The translations under genes were made by a program, and so were the position numbers. From NCBI GenBank assembly GCA_018873245.2, contig JAEMBT020000009.1, positions 13,481,112-13,545,111 of the forward strand: a stretch of 64,000 nucleotides of DNA, written 5' to 3'. Every line of letters begins with the position of its first letter. Positions within the stretch are counted from its first letter, which is position 1. The notes below the pieces were generated by a model. It was not told where the DNA came from. It saw only the letters and a program-made list of their open reading frames with translations, and made no database searches. Positions 26,601 through 37,763 of the stretch are shown here, piece after piece. The stretch is from Archegozetes longisetosus. Its lineage: Eukaryota > Arthropoda > Arachnida > Sarcoptiformes > Trhypochthoniidae.

Positions 26601-27182
26601 CAGGCCTCTCACAGCCCCTTCACAGCCCCTTCACAGCCCCTTCACAGCCCTTTACCACAGTCTTAACAAATGTTTGCTCCTTAACATCGATAAAAAACGA
26701 GATTCATATCAAACTCTACTAGAATTATGAATGACTGACGAGTGACTAAAATAGTGATAGTAAGCTAAAAAGGGGATTTGTTTGTATTTAGGACCAAATG
26801 GAAGAGACAGACAGCAGTCGGACTGGAGCTGTTAGCCGAAGCGGGTAATTACGCAGCAGTACAGCGAATGTTACAAACGTCTCCCTATTGGTTGAGCCAA
26901 TACGGCAATACAGCGGCCGGCTTGGGCCAGCCACCGGCGGCAGCAGCAGCTCATCCTTTTGATCTCTACTACCGTCAGGCAGCTGCTGTCCTCCAGAAAC
27001 CCACTGCTACGCCACTCTACCCAACACCCAATCGATTCAACCCATTGTATTTAAGCTCTCTCTCCTCATTGGCATCATCTCAGCAACAGTTAATGATTAA
27101 CTCATCTGCATCTTCTGCAGCTACACCATCTTCGCCCCCTCAACATCCCGTCTACGCTAATTCTTCTTCACCCCAGCAGTAG
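20724..27182 (+). CDS. BARHL: BARHL/BarH-class homeodomain transcription factor, 4 exons, 418 aa
   Basis: Spliced CDS: join(20724..21360, 23905..24017, 24586..24701, 26792..27182); 1257 nt, all introns GT-AG, phases 1, 0, 2. It encodes a nuclear DNA-binding regulator of neural and sensory cell fate, judged from the family. Visible domains: an FIL/eh1-like repressor motif around residues 76-86 ([10 protein letters not shown]); a His/Asn/Gln-rich region; an acidic tract about 177-200; a homeodomain 237-296 with W284, the Bar-typical Tyr285 at homeodomain position 49, N287 and R289; then the conserved Bar extension ([20 protein letters not shown]). The helix-3 segment [16 protein letters not shown] and the FIL motif favour BARHL over the BarH1/H2 duplicates, but arthropod Bar genes share both. 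The start is the first in-frame ATG before a well-composed coding stretch; an ATG 13 nt upstream is out of frame. Very sure of class, fairly sure of start. Confidence 0.93.
21740..22035. repeat. 30-bp minisatellite in BARHL intron 1, about 9 units
   Basis: Unit 'aatcaaagcaaagccgtgt' plus 'gcaggaatca' and variants. Because the unit length is divisible by 3 and lacks stops, it is open in several frames on both strands; this is an artefact and not a coding exon. Confidence 0.9.
23573..23615. repeat. (GA)n microsatellite in BARHL intron 1
   Basis: About 20 perfect GA units, 290 bp before exon 2. Confidence 0.97.
23905..24017 (+). CDS. BARHL: BARHL exon 2 (homeodomain N-terminal arm and start of helix 1)
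   Basis: The acceptor is the AG ending at 23904, after a TA-rich tract; the donor is GTAAGA at 24018. It encodes a short Asn/Thr linker, then [17 protein letters not shown]. The intron falls inside helix 1, after Gln250. Confidence 0.92.
24586..24701 (+). CDS. BARHL: BARHL exon 3 (homeodomain helices 1-3)
   Basis: The acceptor is TATAG at 24585 and the donor GTGAGT at 24702. It encodes [20 protein letters not shown] onward to [10 protein letters not shown]. The intron interrupts the second Arg codon of the helix-3 RR pair (phase 2), next to the recognition helix. Confidence 0.95.
25799..25998. mobile_element. pogo/Tigger-like MITE in BARHL intron 3
   Basis: Left end TACAGTCTCTTTTCGTTATA, right end ...ATATAGTTGACTGTA. 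It carries the TATAGT(C/G)A block typical of this family. The right edge is approximate because a minisatellite follows. Confidence 0.6.
25970..26110. repeat. Minisatellite of ~30-bp unit 'gactacatgcaagattattt' in BARHL intron 3
   Basis: Four to five units 'gaattgactacatgcaagat'; it directly follows, and seems to include, the right end of a pogo-like MITE. Confidence 0.8.
26792..27182 (+). CDS. BARHL: BARHL exon 4 (homeodomain end, Bar extension, C-terminus)
   Basis: The acceptor is TTTAG at 26791. It completes the Arg codon and continues [20 protein letters not shown], then an Ala/Gln/Pro/Ser-rich tail with [13 protein letters not shown], and stops with TAG at 27180-27182. GC content is clearly higher than in the surroundings. 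Confidence 0.93.
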
Positions 27183-27294
27183 TCAGACTGAATGGTAGAC
27201 TTATTAAATATAAGTTATTATATATCTTATTAGCATTTTGTTTTGTAAGTGCCTTTTATGTTCTCATTGGGAGTCAATGCAATCCCTTCTACAA

Positions 27295-27535
27295 GACTGT
27301 CAGCATAAGGAGTGTTAGCAACAGGAGTGTAGGCAACAAGAGTGTAGACAATAGAGCTGTTGCAGCAGGACTGTTTGCAGAAAACTGTTTGTAGCAGGAC
27401 TGATGCAGCAGGACTGTTGCAGCAAGATTGTTACATCAGAACTGTTTGTAATAAGACTATTCCATCAGGAGTGTTAGCAACAGGACTGTTAGTAACAGGA
27501 CTGTTAGCAACAGGACAATAAGTGACAAAACTGTT
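27295..27535. repeat. Minisatellite 'gcaacaggactgtta' just 3' of BARHL
   Basis: More than a dozen 14-19-bp units starting about 115 bp after the stop codon, likely within the 3' UTR. Confidence 0.8.
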
Positions 27536-27757
27536 TCAACGAAATAGTTAGCATAACAAGATAATAAAAATGGTTGACATGAGACATGAATTATTTCTCA
27601 CCATCAAGTATATAATATATGTCTCACCATCAAGTATATGATGTAGGGATTGAGTGATTAATAGTTAACGAGATGGTAAACGTTCATTTCAGCCTAATGA
27701 TTATGATATTAATGCAAGTGAATATAATGACATTTGAAATTATGTATAAACTGTTGT

Positions 27758-27768
27758 GAGGGGAGAGA

Positions 27769-27812
<44 letters not shown>

Positions 27813-27893
27813 AGAGGAGTATCTCGCACAAGATGCAGAAGCAAAAGAAGCAGAAGCAGAAGAAGAAGAAGAAGAAGAAGAAGAAGAAGAAGC
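27758..27893. repeat. (GA)n followed by (GAA)n microsatellite
   Basis: GA run to about 27807, then GAA/GCA triplets at about 27840-27893. Open in several frames; not coding. Confidence 0.95.
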
Positions 27894-28009
27894 AGAGATA
27901 GAATAATTTGTTTCATACAATTAGCCAGTATATTGTTTTGCACTACTATTTTATTATAACCTACTACTCCTTCTTAATTTAATCTTCTAAATCATCTGTA
28001 AATTATTAA

Positions 28010-28047
28010 CTATTATTATTATTATTATTATTATCATTATTATTATT
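28010..28047. repeat. (TTA)n microsatellite
   Basis: About 12 TTA/TAT triplets. Confidence 0.95.
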
Positions 28048-28789
28048 ATATATATAGTAATAATAAATTAGCCAATTTTATTGCTAATCTTCTTTTGTAC
28101 CTTGCTACATTGCTACCAGCTACCAGCTACCTTGCCACCAGCTACCTTGCCACCAGTCACCGTTGTTTTAATTTATCATTTATATTATCTATTAGTGAGT
28201 ATTATTACTACTATTACTTCCTATAGTCACTACTGTTACTATATATTGCTTTTCTATTATCTTTTCTTCTATATTACTATCGCTTTCTATTGTTTCTTAC
28301 TTATTCTCCTTCAACATATCAATTATCGATTTCGATATGAATATTTCATTATTTATCTATTTGTCTATTTCAACAAACAAATAGCTCACATATAAAAATA
28401 TTAAATACAAGATTAACTATTTTCACTATCACTATAACTTCTGTTTCAAACAAATGCTCATTAAGTAAAGTTTAGTATTTGAAGGTAAACTATAATAGAG
28501 AATTAGTTTAAATAGCATAAAATCGTATTATTAATGACCTTCATATATACATTAGGTAACCATCAAGGCTATATCATACGTTATCTCACCACTTATATAC
28601 TTTTATTTCTTTGCTAATACACATTGTTTTCAATGTCTTTTAGTTACTCCTATACTACTTTATTAGTTATCTTATGTCAATGAGAGACACTTTTTGTCTA
28701 TGAGACACACTTTTTGTCTATTCTCAATGTCGTTAAATCTGTGCTATAAAGTCATATAAATATGATTATACTCAATAGAGATAAGTCTC

Positions 28790-28910
28790 TATAGCAGTAA
28801 CTCAACCAAGTGTGATGTGGTGTCTCAAGCTGAACAAGTGTCTCAAGCTGAACAGGTCTCAACCTGAACAGGTTGAGACCTAAACAACTATCTCTAGCTG
28901 AACATACTCG
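28790..28910. repeat. Tandem 'ctcaagctgaaca' repeat containing a perfect hairpin
   Basis: Several ~14-bp units with 'ctcaagctgaaca', with an 11-bp perfect inverted repeat GGTCTCAACCT/AGGTTGAGACC at 28855-28880. Confidence 0.8.
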
Positions 28911-29904
28911 CAGCTGTTGTTTTAAAAATAAAGTCTTATTAAAAGCTAAGGAATCGTTTTCACAATCATAGAGCTGACTATAGCGGAACAAATAGCTCTA
29001 AGATCAAGTTTTCTCGCTAGCTTTCTGTCTTTTTTTCATGTGAAACTCTAGTCCCTAGCCTTATATTCAGGACTTATTTTCAGCTCTCATACTTAGTCTT
29101 CATGTTGAGCTCTCACATTTAGTCCTCACATTCAGTCACCATATTCAGTCCCCATATTCAGTCCTCATATTCAGTCCCCATATTCAGCCCTTTTCTACTA
29201 TTCCGGTTTCTAACTGACAAAACTTTCACTTATACACCATATCAATTGTTAGTGCCTTTAAATGACTACTATATACCCCTATCTCTCATTCATATAAATA
29301 GCGTTTGATTGCAGTTAACTTAACTCAAGATAGCATTGAAAGAAAAGTTAAAAAAGATTTTTAGCTATTTTCACGGTCTAATGAGTCACTTTTTGTCGCT
29401 TTGTTATAGAATTTTGTAAATCCTTTCGCATGAGTTCTATGAAAATTAGTGATTAGTTATGAGAAAAAGCCAACAAAAATAACTAAATATCTAAAAAAGC
29501 AAACTAAATATCTAAAACTCACACTCGACTTGACAAAGCGTGAATTGAATGTATCAGTAAATAAGATTAACTTAGTCATTAGTCATGTGTATATTAAAGC
29601 TGATTAGCATTTGTCGGGTCATTGCTGTAAAGCCTTACTTATTACGTTAGGTAACTTATTACGTTAGGTAACTTATTATGTTAGATAAGGTTTTATGGCA
29701 GTTAAAACGTTTTGAGGAAAATAGTCTTTTAAGATTATGATTAATCAGTGTTTATCATCAGCATATAATAATAATTGGTTTTGGTCCTTGAACAATTGAT
29801 TCCATTTGTCATTTTTGCACATGGCTAATCATGATTATAAACGGAAACATTAGCATTTTTAATTTCTAATTCTACCTATTACCACCACCTTTCTTTCTCT
29901 TTTA

Positions 29905-30240
29905 TTATTACAGTTTAACCTTTCTATTTTCTACTTGTATTAATAGTTAGGTGTCTTGTATTTTTAGGTGTCTTGTACTTTTAGGTGTCTTGTACTTTTA
30001 GGTGTCTTGTACTTTTAGGTGTCTTGTACTTTTAGGTGTCTTGTACTTTTAGGTGTCTTGTACTTTTAGGTCTGCTGTCTTTTTTATATTATGGTTAAAC
30101 CATCATCTTTCTTTTTTATTATTACAGTCCAACCTATCTATTTTCTACCTGTATTAATAGTTTGGTATCTTATACATATAGTTTGGTATCTTGTACTTTT
30201 AGGTCTGCTATCTTCCTCATATTATAGTTTAATCTAGCCA
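29905..30240. repeat. Nested tandem array: acagttyaacct units and 18-bp 'ttaggtgtcttgtacttt' units
   Basis: Two larger units (from about 29910 and 30108) each begin 'ttattattacagt' plus a MITE-end-like block; the first contains about eight copies of the 18-bp unit at 29945-30075. Confidence 0.85.
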
Positions 30241-30956
30241 TGTTGAACTTGCAGTTAAGTCCTTCTTTAATATGAAAGAAATAAGTAATAATTTCTAGTG
30301 AATTTATTTATCATCGAAATTCGAACTAAACAGACTTTTACTATAGATCAATAATATTAAATCAATCATATAAAACATCAACAAAAGCTAGAACATAAAG
30401 CACCTGTGGAGTCAAATATAGAATACTCAACAGAACTCTGCAGGAATGACTTAACGAAATAAACATTAACTTTTAATAAGCTATCTTTTTATTATTTAAT
30501 GTTTCATATATTACTATATTAATATCCGACATCCATTATATCTTTCTTTTTATTACTCTCTATTGTTAGTTAGTTCAAACTCGCTCACTAAATAGCCATT
30601 AATTGTCTTATGTGTGACTCATGGAATGGTAAGGTAATCATAGAGTAGTTAGATATGTCATGGGATGGTTAGATACCTCAAAAAATGGTTAGATACTTCA
30701 TAGAATTGTTAGATACCTCAAAAAATGGTAACACAGATAAGAGCGTTTGATTTTAAAACGTTTACCAAACCTTTCAGACTCTTAGTTTCAAATGGTTTTT
30801 TTGCCAATTACTCGATTGTTTTTCTTAAATTTTCTCAAATGTCAGAATAAACATTTCGTGTGAGATTATTTATTTCACATCTATAGTCGAACTAATTTTA
30901 TAGTTGAATGGATCGGATATAACAATGCTTAAGAGTGTAGTAGTTTTCAAGAGAAA

Positions 30957-31146
30957 TACAGTCTCTTCTCTTTATAGTCAATACTCTAATCATTGGAAAT
31001 CAGTTGATTATAACAGTGGTTCAGTTATATTGTATAGAATCTACCAAGCAAATAATCATTGTAAAGTGTATATCAAAGCTGATTGTTGACTATAAGGGAC
31101 ATAAGCATAAAAGGAATCTATTGTATATAGTCGAGAGTCGACTGTA
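30957..31146. mobile_element. pogo/Tigger-like MITE, 190 bp
   Basis: Left end TACAGTCTCTTCTCTTTATA, right end ...GAGAGTCGACTGTA. The interior is similar to the copies at 25799 and 56428 (a 'ttatagtcaatactctaat'-type segment). Confidence 0.7.
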
Positions 31147-31304
31147 TAGTAATAGTAGAAAAGATGAGAGTTAGATTGCGTGAGTATTTTTTGCGCGATA
31201 GTAATGAGTCTCATCCTGAACTAAACGATGCTATCAATCTGAAATTGAGTGAAACAATGCATGTATACATTAGAAGATTGAGGAAAGTCAACCGATTAAT
31301 ATAT

Positions 31305-31515
31305 AGAAATTATGTTCATATATAGATGAGCATGTTCGTATATGGATGAGCATGTTCATATAAACTGGCTTGTTCATATATAGAAATTATGTTCGTATAG
31401 ATGAGCACGTTCATATGTGGATGAGCATATTCATATATAGATGAGCATGTTCATATATAAATGAGCTTGTTCATATATAGTAATCGTGTTCATATAGATG
31501 ATCGCATTCTTATAG
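31305..31515. repeat. Minisatellite of ~23-bp unit 'gttcatatatagatgagcat'
   Basis: About eight to nine units with small variants. Confidence 0.85.
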
Positions 31516-32134
31516 TAATCGTGCTCATTCTTTTAGTTTAATTTTCTCCTATTTATCTCAAATAACTCTACAAATAGTTTTCAAACTATTTTGACAGTAA
31601 AATATGATTAATGTTTATTAAATTGATATAAATAATAGCCACTTTTATAATTAAAATCTTATTTCATTCATAATTAATTTCATAATAAGTTTGTGTTAAG
31701 TCTTGTGTGCAGCTCAAAGATTGAATTATTTATTTGATAGCTATTAATCAAATTGATTTGTTTGACCTAAAAAAATCAATTTTATATAATTTTCAATGTT
31801 GTATAAAATTACTGATAGAATGAAAAAGTGGTCAAAAGTAAGATAACTAAAGCGTTAGATAACTTTTAAAAAAAATAATAATTCAAACCAATGAATGAAA
31901 CGATGAAAGCAATTTAGTTTGAAACTAGTCTACCATTGAAGGGTTGTCTATAAAGTTAATAATAATTTCTAATTATTAGAAAAATAGAAAAACGTTTCTA
32001 AATTGACAAAAGAAGTTAAATTAGAGAAAGAGCACAAAATTAATCAAATTTGGTGGCACGGGGCGTACGCGATGACCCTTTCCCACCATAAGCGCAATCA
32101 ATAATAGAAAACCAAATTACCAGTTGTATCGATG

Positions 32135-32370
32135 CGTTTCTTTTCAGTTAAACCTATCTATACCTCACACGCATTTATTACCTTTCTACAGTTAAACCTA
32201 TCTATATGTTACGCGCACTAATACTTTTGTCTATTTTTACAGTTAAACCTATCTATCTTTCACACGTACTAAATGCGTTTCTCTATTGAAATATAGTAAA
32301 ACCTCTCAATCTGTTACACGCACTTAATACATTTCTTCATTTTCTACAGTAAAACCTCTAAACACACTTA
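32135..32370. repeat. Tandem array of ~60-bp units beginning 'acagttaaacctatctat'
   Basis: About four to five units, each starting with an ACAGT(T/A)AAACCT block that looks like a pogo-type terminal repeat, followed by 'cacacgcactaatac'-like sequence. Confidence 0.8.
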
Positions 32371-32749
32371 AAAGTTTTTCCCACAGAAGAGGTACAAAAA
32401 GAATGGGTTAATTATTACTAATATTAAAGAAGCAGTTAGCTACAAGTAAGGTAGGTTAGAATGTATAAAAATTCTAATAATATATTTCTATTTTGTGTTC
32501 AAAACAGTAGCACAAACCGAAAACGTTGACCTGTAACTCCTCTATGCCCTCTTTCTACTCGATCTTAAGATCCATTCACAATAAGAATTTTCGGAAGCGT
32601 CACAACAAATTATATTTTTTATTGAAAAAAATTTGCGGATAATTTCATATTTTGTGCTATCATAGGAGTGAGTGGTGTAAGAGAAGGCAATTTCACAAAA
32701 ATAATAATTTCTGAGCGGCAATTGCCAGCCATGCATGGAGTGAAAGAGA

Positions 32750-32870
32750 AATAGTTGGAGAGTAGCTAGAGAGTAGCTGGAGAGTAGCTGGGGAGTAGCT
32801 GGAGAGTAGCTAGGTAGTAACTGGAGAGCGACTAGAGAGCAGCTGGGGAGTAACTGGAGAGTATCTGAAG
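32750..32870. repeat. Minisatellite of 12-bp unit 'gtagctggagag'
   Basis: About nine units; open in one minus-strand frame only through the repeat. Confidence 0.85.
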
Positions 32871-33014
32871 AAATGTTAAGGTGACAAATCTCAAAGATGA
32901 GACTCAATTACAGTAGCCATGCCGAAATGATACCTTTATATGACAGAAGATCAAAATTGGATTTCGTGCAGTAAAAGTTCAACTGTAAATGTACTCTAAA
33001 TTCTTTGTGTTTTC

Positions 33015-33110
33015 GGCCTGTGCAATAGAGGCTTATCTGTAATGTAATAGTGTAATAGAAGCCTATCTGTAATGTAATAGTGCTATAGAGGCCTATCTGC
33101 AATGTAATGA
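33015..33110. repeat. Minisatellite of ~33-bp unit 'gcctatctgtaatgtaatag'
   Basis: Three units. A similar 'agttacagataggctctaat' array occurs at 42940-43200, so the two may be related by dispersal. Confidence 0.75.
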
Positions 33111-33424
33111 GATTAGAGATAGGGCTTTATAGCAAAAAATTTAAAGTATTATTGCACAGATAGATGATTTACACTTATAGTACGGTCGCAAAAAGGTGAT
33201 AATTTAAAGGAATAGACTAACTATTAGGTAGTGGACTGATATTGAAAATCGTGGGAAAGTGATTTGATTGTAGGTTTAGTGGGCCGACTAAGAGCACGCT
33301 TTTGCTATCTCTAGCTTCCAGCCACTAAAATAATGGTTTTGTCCCCTTAAACTTCGTCGCTTTTAACTGATGGGGTGGGCATTTGCTCCAACACTTCTAC
33401 TTCAGACACTTGATCGCACTTAAG

Positions 33425-33680
33425 AAATTCTAATATAGCGTATGCTTTAGATTGTAATACAATGTATGCGTCAGATTGTAATACAGTCTATGCTTTCAAT
33501 CGTAATTCAGTCTATATTTTCAATCGTAATACAGTCTATATTTTCAATTGTAATTCAGTCTATACTTTAAATTGTAATTTTGTCTATACTTTTTGAAACC
33601 GAAATTTTGTCTATACTTCAAATGGTAATTGTGTCTATGCTTGAAATGCAAACTTAGTCTATAGTTGAAATGGGACTTAA
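33425..33680. repeat. Minisatellite of ~24-bp unit 'cagtctatactttaaattgtaat'
   Basis: About nine units, gradually diverging. Confidence 0.8.
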
Positions 33681-34399
33681 CTGATAGAAGTATAAGTCAT
33701 GGTGAATGGGATTCATTCATAAATGTAAACTAGAAAAAGAAGTTTGTGAAGAAAACCAGTTTGTTGATATGTATGATATGTATGATATATATAAAAACAC
33801 ATCATTCCAATAATTACTCAATCAAAATAAATGCAATTAATTTGATAGAAAACAACACTTTTTAGATATTTATCTAATTAATTCACTAGATTAGTGACAC
33901 ATTTCTCACTAAAATCACTTTTTCTGGTGTTTAGTTGTCAAGTTATTGTCTTTTATTTAGTTGAGAACACATCAAGTTCTGTCTATAACCCAATAAGTTG
34001 GATATGTTTGAAAATCTAATCTTTTCTTTTAATAAGTCAATGTCCAATGTGAGAAATATATTAAGTTATATTTACCAATAATATATGTTTTACTATAATT
34101 TAGTTGGGTAATATCAATAGTGTTAAATAAGTTTCAGAAAGTTGTTCACTTCTAAAAGTATGAAAAGTTTTGAAAAGTTTTGAAAAGTTTTGAAAAGTTT
34201 TGAAAAGTCTGAAAAGTTTGATGTATATATCCATAATTATTATTAATATAATCATACTTTACTTTTTTTGATTTCACGTGTGAAAATCAGTCTGCTTTTA
34301 TCATCAAAACTAATTTCACACACAGCTAACAATATTACTATTTGATTATGAGATTTCATATTTTATGCTTAGAAATAGATCTCATATATTATGCTTAGA

Positions 34400-34560
34400 A
34401 ATATTAGTAGCGCCTTGCTCATTTACTGAAGTATAGTGGCTTGCTCATCTACCTAAATATAGTGGCTTGCTCATCTACTCAAGTATAGTACCTTGCTCAT
34501 CTACCTAAATATAGTACCTTGCTCATCTACCGAAATATAGTACCTTGCTCATCTACTACC
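34400..34560. repeat. Minisatellite of ~27-bp unit 'tagtaccttgctcatctacc'
   Basis: Six units, the later ones almost identical. Confidence 0.85.
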
Positions 34561-35204
34561 TGATCACATCTGTACTATAATGTACCATCTCTAATACTAT
34601 TCAAATATAACATTTTACAGTACTAGAAGAATAATTACCAATCAAAAACAGAGAAGACATAAGATCTGAATAATTTAGGGTCAGTTGATTAGCAATTAAG
34701 ATACAGTATTATTAACTGGTATTGTTTTGCTTAGTTGCATGTTGTCATTGAGATCAGATAGCAATTATACTGTTGTCAAGTCTAGTTCTCTGAGCATTGC
34801 ATGACTAATTTTGCTTTGTTTTCTCGACAATCCCACGCCAACGCTTGGCTACTTAATTTCCGTCTTTCACATCCAAGGATCTCTGCCTTTTTTTGTCTTA
34901 GACCTCTATAGCTTTTAGTTTGTTCATATGGTATTACACATGCAGTTATAGTACTTTGTGGCTTTGAGTCCATTCAAATAGTATTACTGATAGGACTTTA
35001 TGGCATTGAGTACATTGAGGCAGTACTGATAGGACTCGATGTCAGATAAAATGACTAAATCACAGAACAAGTTCTAAATGGCTAAAAGGATAGAAACGAT
35101 TAAATAAAAACAATCTGATGAAACAATGTGTAATATATTAATTTGGTGAGATAGGTTGCTGATACGAATTAGTGAATTTGCCAACATTTCTATGCATTCT
35201 ATCT

Positions 35205-35275
35205 AACCTAACCTAAACTAACCTAACCTAAACTAACCCAATCTAACCTAACCCAATCCAACCTAACCTAACTTC
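35205..35275. repeat. Degenerate (CCTAA)n tract
   Basis: Runs of CTAACCTAACC with interspersed AAACTAACC and CCAATC variants over ~70 bp. CCTAA/TTAGG is the common arthropod telomere motif. Confidence 0.75.
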
Positions 35276-35879
35276 ACCATCTGTTTTATCTTATTTCAAA
35301 AGTAATAAAATCTAGATTTTAACAAAATCTTCATTAGTTAGCAATTTGTTAGAGAATAGCGTTTAAGTAATTAAGTTTTAAATAAATAGTTTTAAAATAA
35401 TAAAAAAGCACATAGAAATAGTGAAAGTAGGATAAAATCTAGACTATTAAAGGTTTAGAGTGAGGAGAAGAATAACAATAAGTCTTAATGACTTAAAGTG
35501 GAAAATCATAAGTTCACCTAATGTTAGGCAAGAGCAGAGCTCATAAGTTAGTATCTGTTGAGAGGTAACTGTGGAGTGGTATCTGTGCAGAGCTATCTGT
35601 TGCGGGGTATCTGTTGAAAAGTTTCAGACCTTTTCCCACCTGTCATGACATAAGTAGTGAAAAAAATAAAAGCGATGGGCGATGCAAATCACATAATTAA
35701 CAAATAAAGATATATCTAATCTAAAAGTCATAGAACAATTTCCTTAGCCTAAAGCAAAAAAGCATTTAGCGAAACGCAACGATTAGTGCAGAGGAGGAGT
35801 GAGACTGTAATAGAGGAACATATTATAGTTTTATACCATGTGCTAACTTCGTATCTCTTTGATACTCTAGACCTTTTAT

Positions 35880-35970
35880 CAGAGGGAGAGAGTAGGAGAG
35901 AATGAGAGAGAATGAGAGAGAATGAGAGAGAATGAGAGAGAATGAGAGATTAGAGAGAATTAGAGAGAAT
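35880..35970. repeat. Minisatellite of 10-bp unit 'gagagagaat'
   Basis: About eight units of 'gagagagaatga'-type purine repeat. Confidence 0.85.
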
Positions 35971-36214
35971 TACACCCAACTAGACTTAGTATCACTTGCA
36001 GCCATCCGCTCTATATGAGTATCGCTTATGAGAGACAATTGATGTGAGATATACTCAATTACCATAATGATGATTGTTTTAAAGGGAAACATTTTCACAC
36101 TTAGATGAGTTTGCAAACGGATTTGATGGTAAGTATCAAATCTTGCGCACTAGTGAGTAGTAACAGTTGGGACGTGTTTGTGTTACGGACTGTAAAATTG
36201 ACTGGTATTGGGAC

Positions 36215-36490
36215 ATATTAAGATTGCTCTCAGCTTTGGAATTGTAGATAAAGACTGTTGGATTAGATCAATACTTAGTAGGTTTGGGATTGTAAACAAA
36301 GACAGTTGGATGAAATAGATAGTTGCAGGAAGACAGTTTGTAGGTTTGGGATTGTAAACAAAGACAATCGGATCAAATCGATAGTAGCAGGAAGATAGCA
36401 GATTCTCGATTGCATACAAAGACAGTTGAGAAGAGATGAATAGTTACAGGAAGATATTTAGCAGATTCGGGACTACAAACAAAGAGAGAT
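36215..36490. repeat. Minisatellite of ~60-bp unit 'ggattgtaaacaaagacagt'
   Basis: Four to five units with 'gatagttgcaggaagata'; the open minus-strand frame is a consequence of the repeat. Confidence 0.8.
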
Positions 36491-37089
36491 GGAAGAGATC
36501 TATTGACGCTTTTAAATTATAAAGTTTGTTGCATTGCAATTATAATAGTAAGACTCACGCAAACATCGGCGCCAATTTAGATCAAAATAGTGACACGTTT
36601 ATTAAAGCCCTCTATTTTTCTAAGGGCCCATTTGGTACCTTTTAGGAAAACGCGAGTCTCAGTCGCCTTTTTTGATTTCGTGTTTTTATCTATTCCTCTT
36701 ATATTCATAATACAGTCTGACCCGACTATTGGTAACTTAACTATAGATGATTGTAGTCATAGATAGTTTATATAATAGATAACTTGTCTATAAACAGATC
36801 AGATTGTAGTAAGTATAGACTCGTCAATATGAAGGTCAGGTAAGAAGTTTTAGTTAGTAATTGACAAGATTTCTTTATATTAAGGAGCAATTAAAATGAT
36901 GAATTATTATTTGAACGTTTTCAAAACTAGCTTTTTCAATGTCTATAAACTCCCAGTCCCACTTATTACTACTTCTTTTACTTCTTCTATTGAAACACCC
37001 TTTCAAGTTGTTAGACCAATATTTTTCTGATAGAGACTATTTAGAGATCTATTCAAGAGACTTATTCAAGAGAATCACACCTCATCGTA

Positions 37090-37305
37090 CAGTAAAACCT
37101 TTATCGTATAGACTTAACTGGTTTATGATAAGCAAGCTAAAATTCTGGTTTATTATAAGCAAGCTAAAATTCTGGTTTATTATAAGCAAGCTAAAATTCT
37201 GGCCTATGATGAGCAAGCTAAAATTCAATAGCAAAACATAGCATTGATTCTTAAACAAGCAGTCAACTTAATTTTTAGATTTATATAAGTTTACTGTAGT
37301 TAGTA
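37090..37305. repeat. MITE-end block followed by ~30-bp repeat 'ggtttattataagcaagctaaaattct'
   Basis: Begins TACAGTAAAACCTTTATCGT; then about four copies of the ~30-bp unit; ends near ...AGTTTACTGTA. It may be one pogo-like MITE with an internal expansion. Confidence 0.7.
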
Positions 37306-37689
37306 AACGTTTAAGTCATATAGGTTTTACTGTAGTTAGAAAGCTTTCAATCATAATAGAATAGAGAATCTGTTTATTCCCTTTTCTCTTTGGCTATAAG
37401 CGGCTTATTATACATATAGCCGTATACCTTATTATATGTATAGTCGTATACCTTATTATACATATACTCTTATAACTTATTACATGTATAGCCGTATAGG
37501 CACCACATATTCAGGCTCTATTACAATAATATGAAATAATTTTGTTGCCTTCACACGCATCTGACACCAACTATGATCGACAACAATAAATTACTATTTA
37601 CAATAAGATTTACACGCAACAATCAAATTGCAAGTAATACACTTATATTTGGAGACATGCAACTTCAAATTGACGAGTTGAATTTTTTG

Positions 37690-37694
<5 letters not shown>

Positions 37695-37744
<50 letters not shown>

Positions 37745-37763
37745 GCTCGATCTCTCTCTCTAT
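37695..37763. repeat. (CT)n microsatellite
   Basis: About 23 perfect CT units, then a short interrupted stretch. Confidence 0.97.

Noticed and set aside
32542-32907. 121-codon - strand frame
   Set aside because: The middle is the 12-bp minisatellite and the flanks show no recognisable domain.
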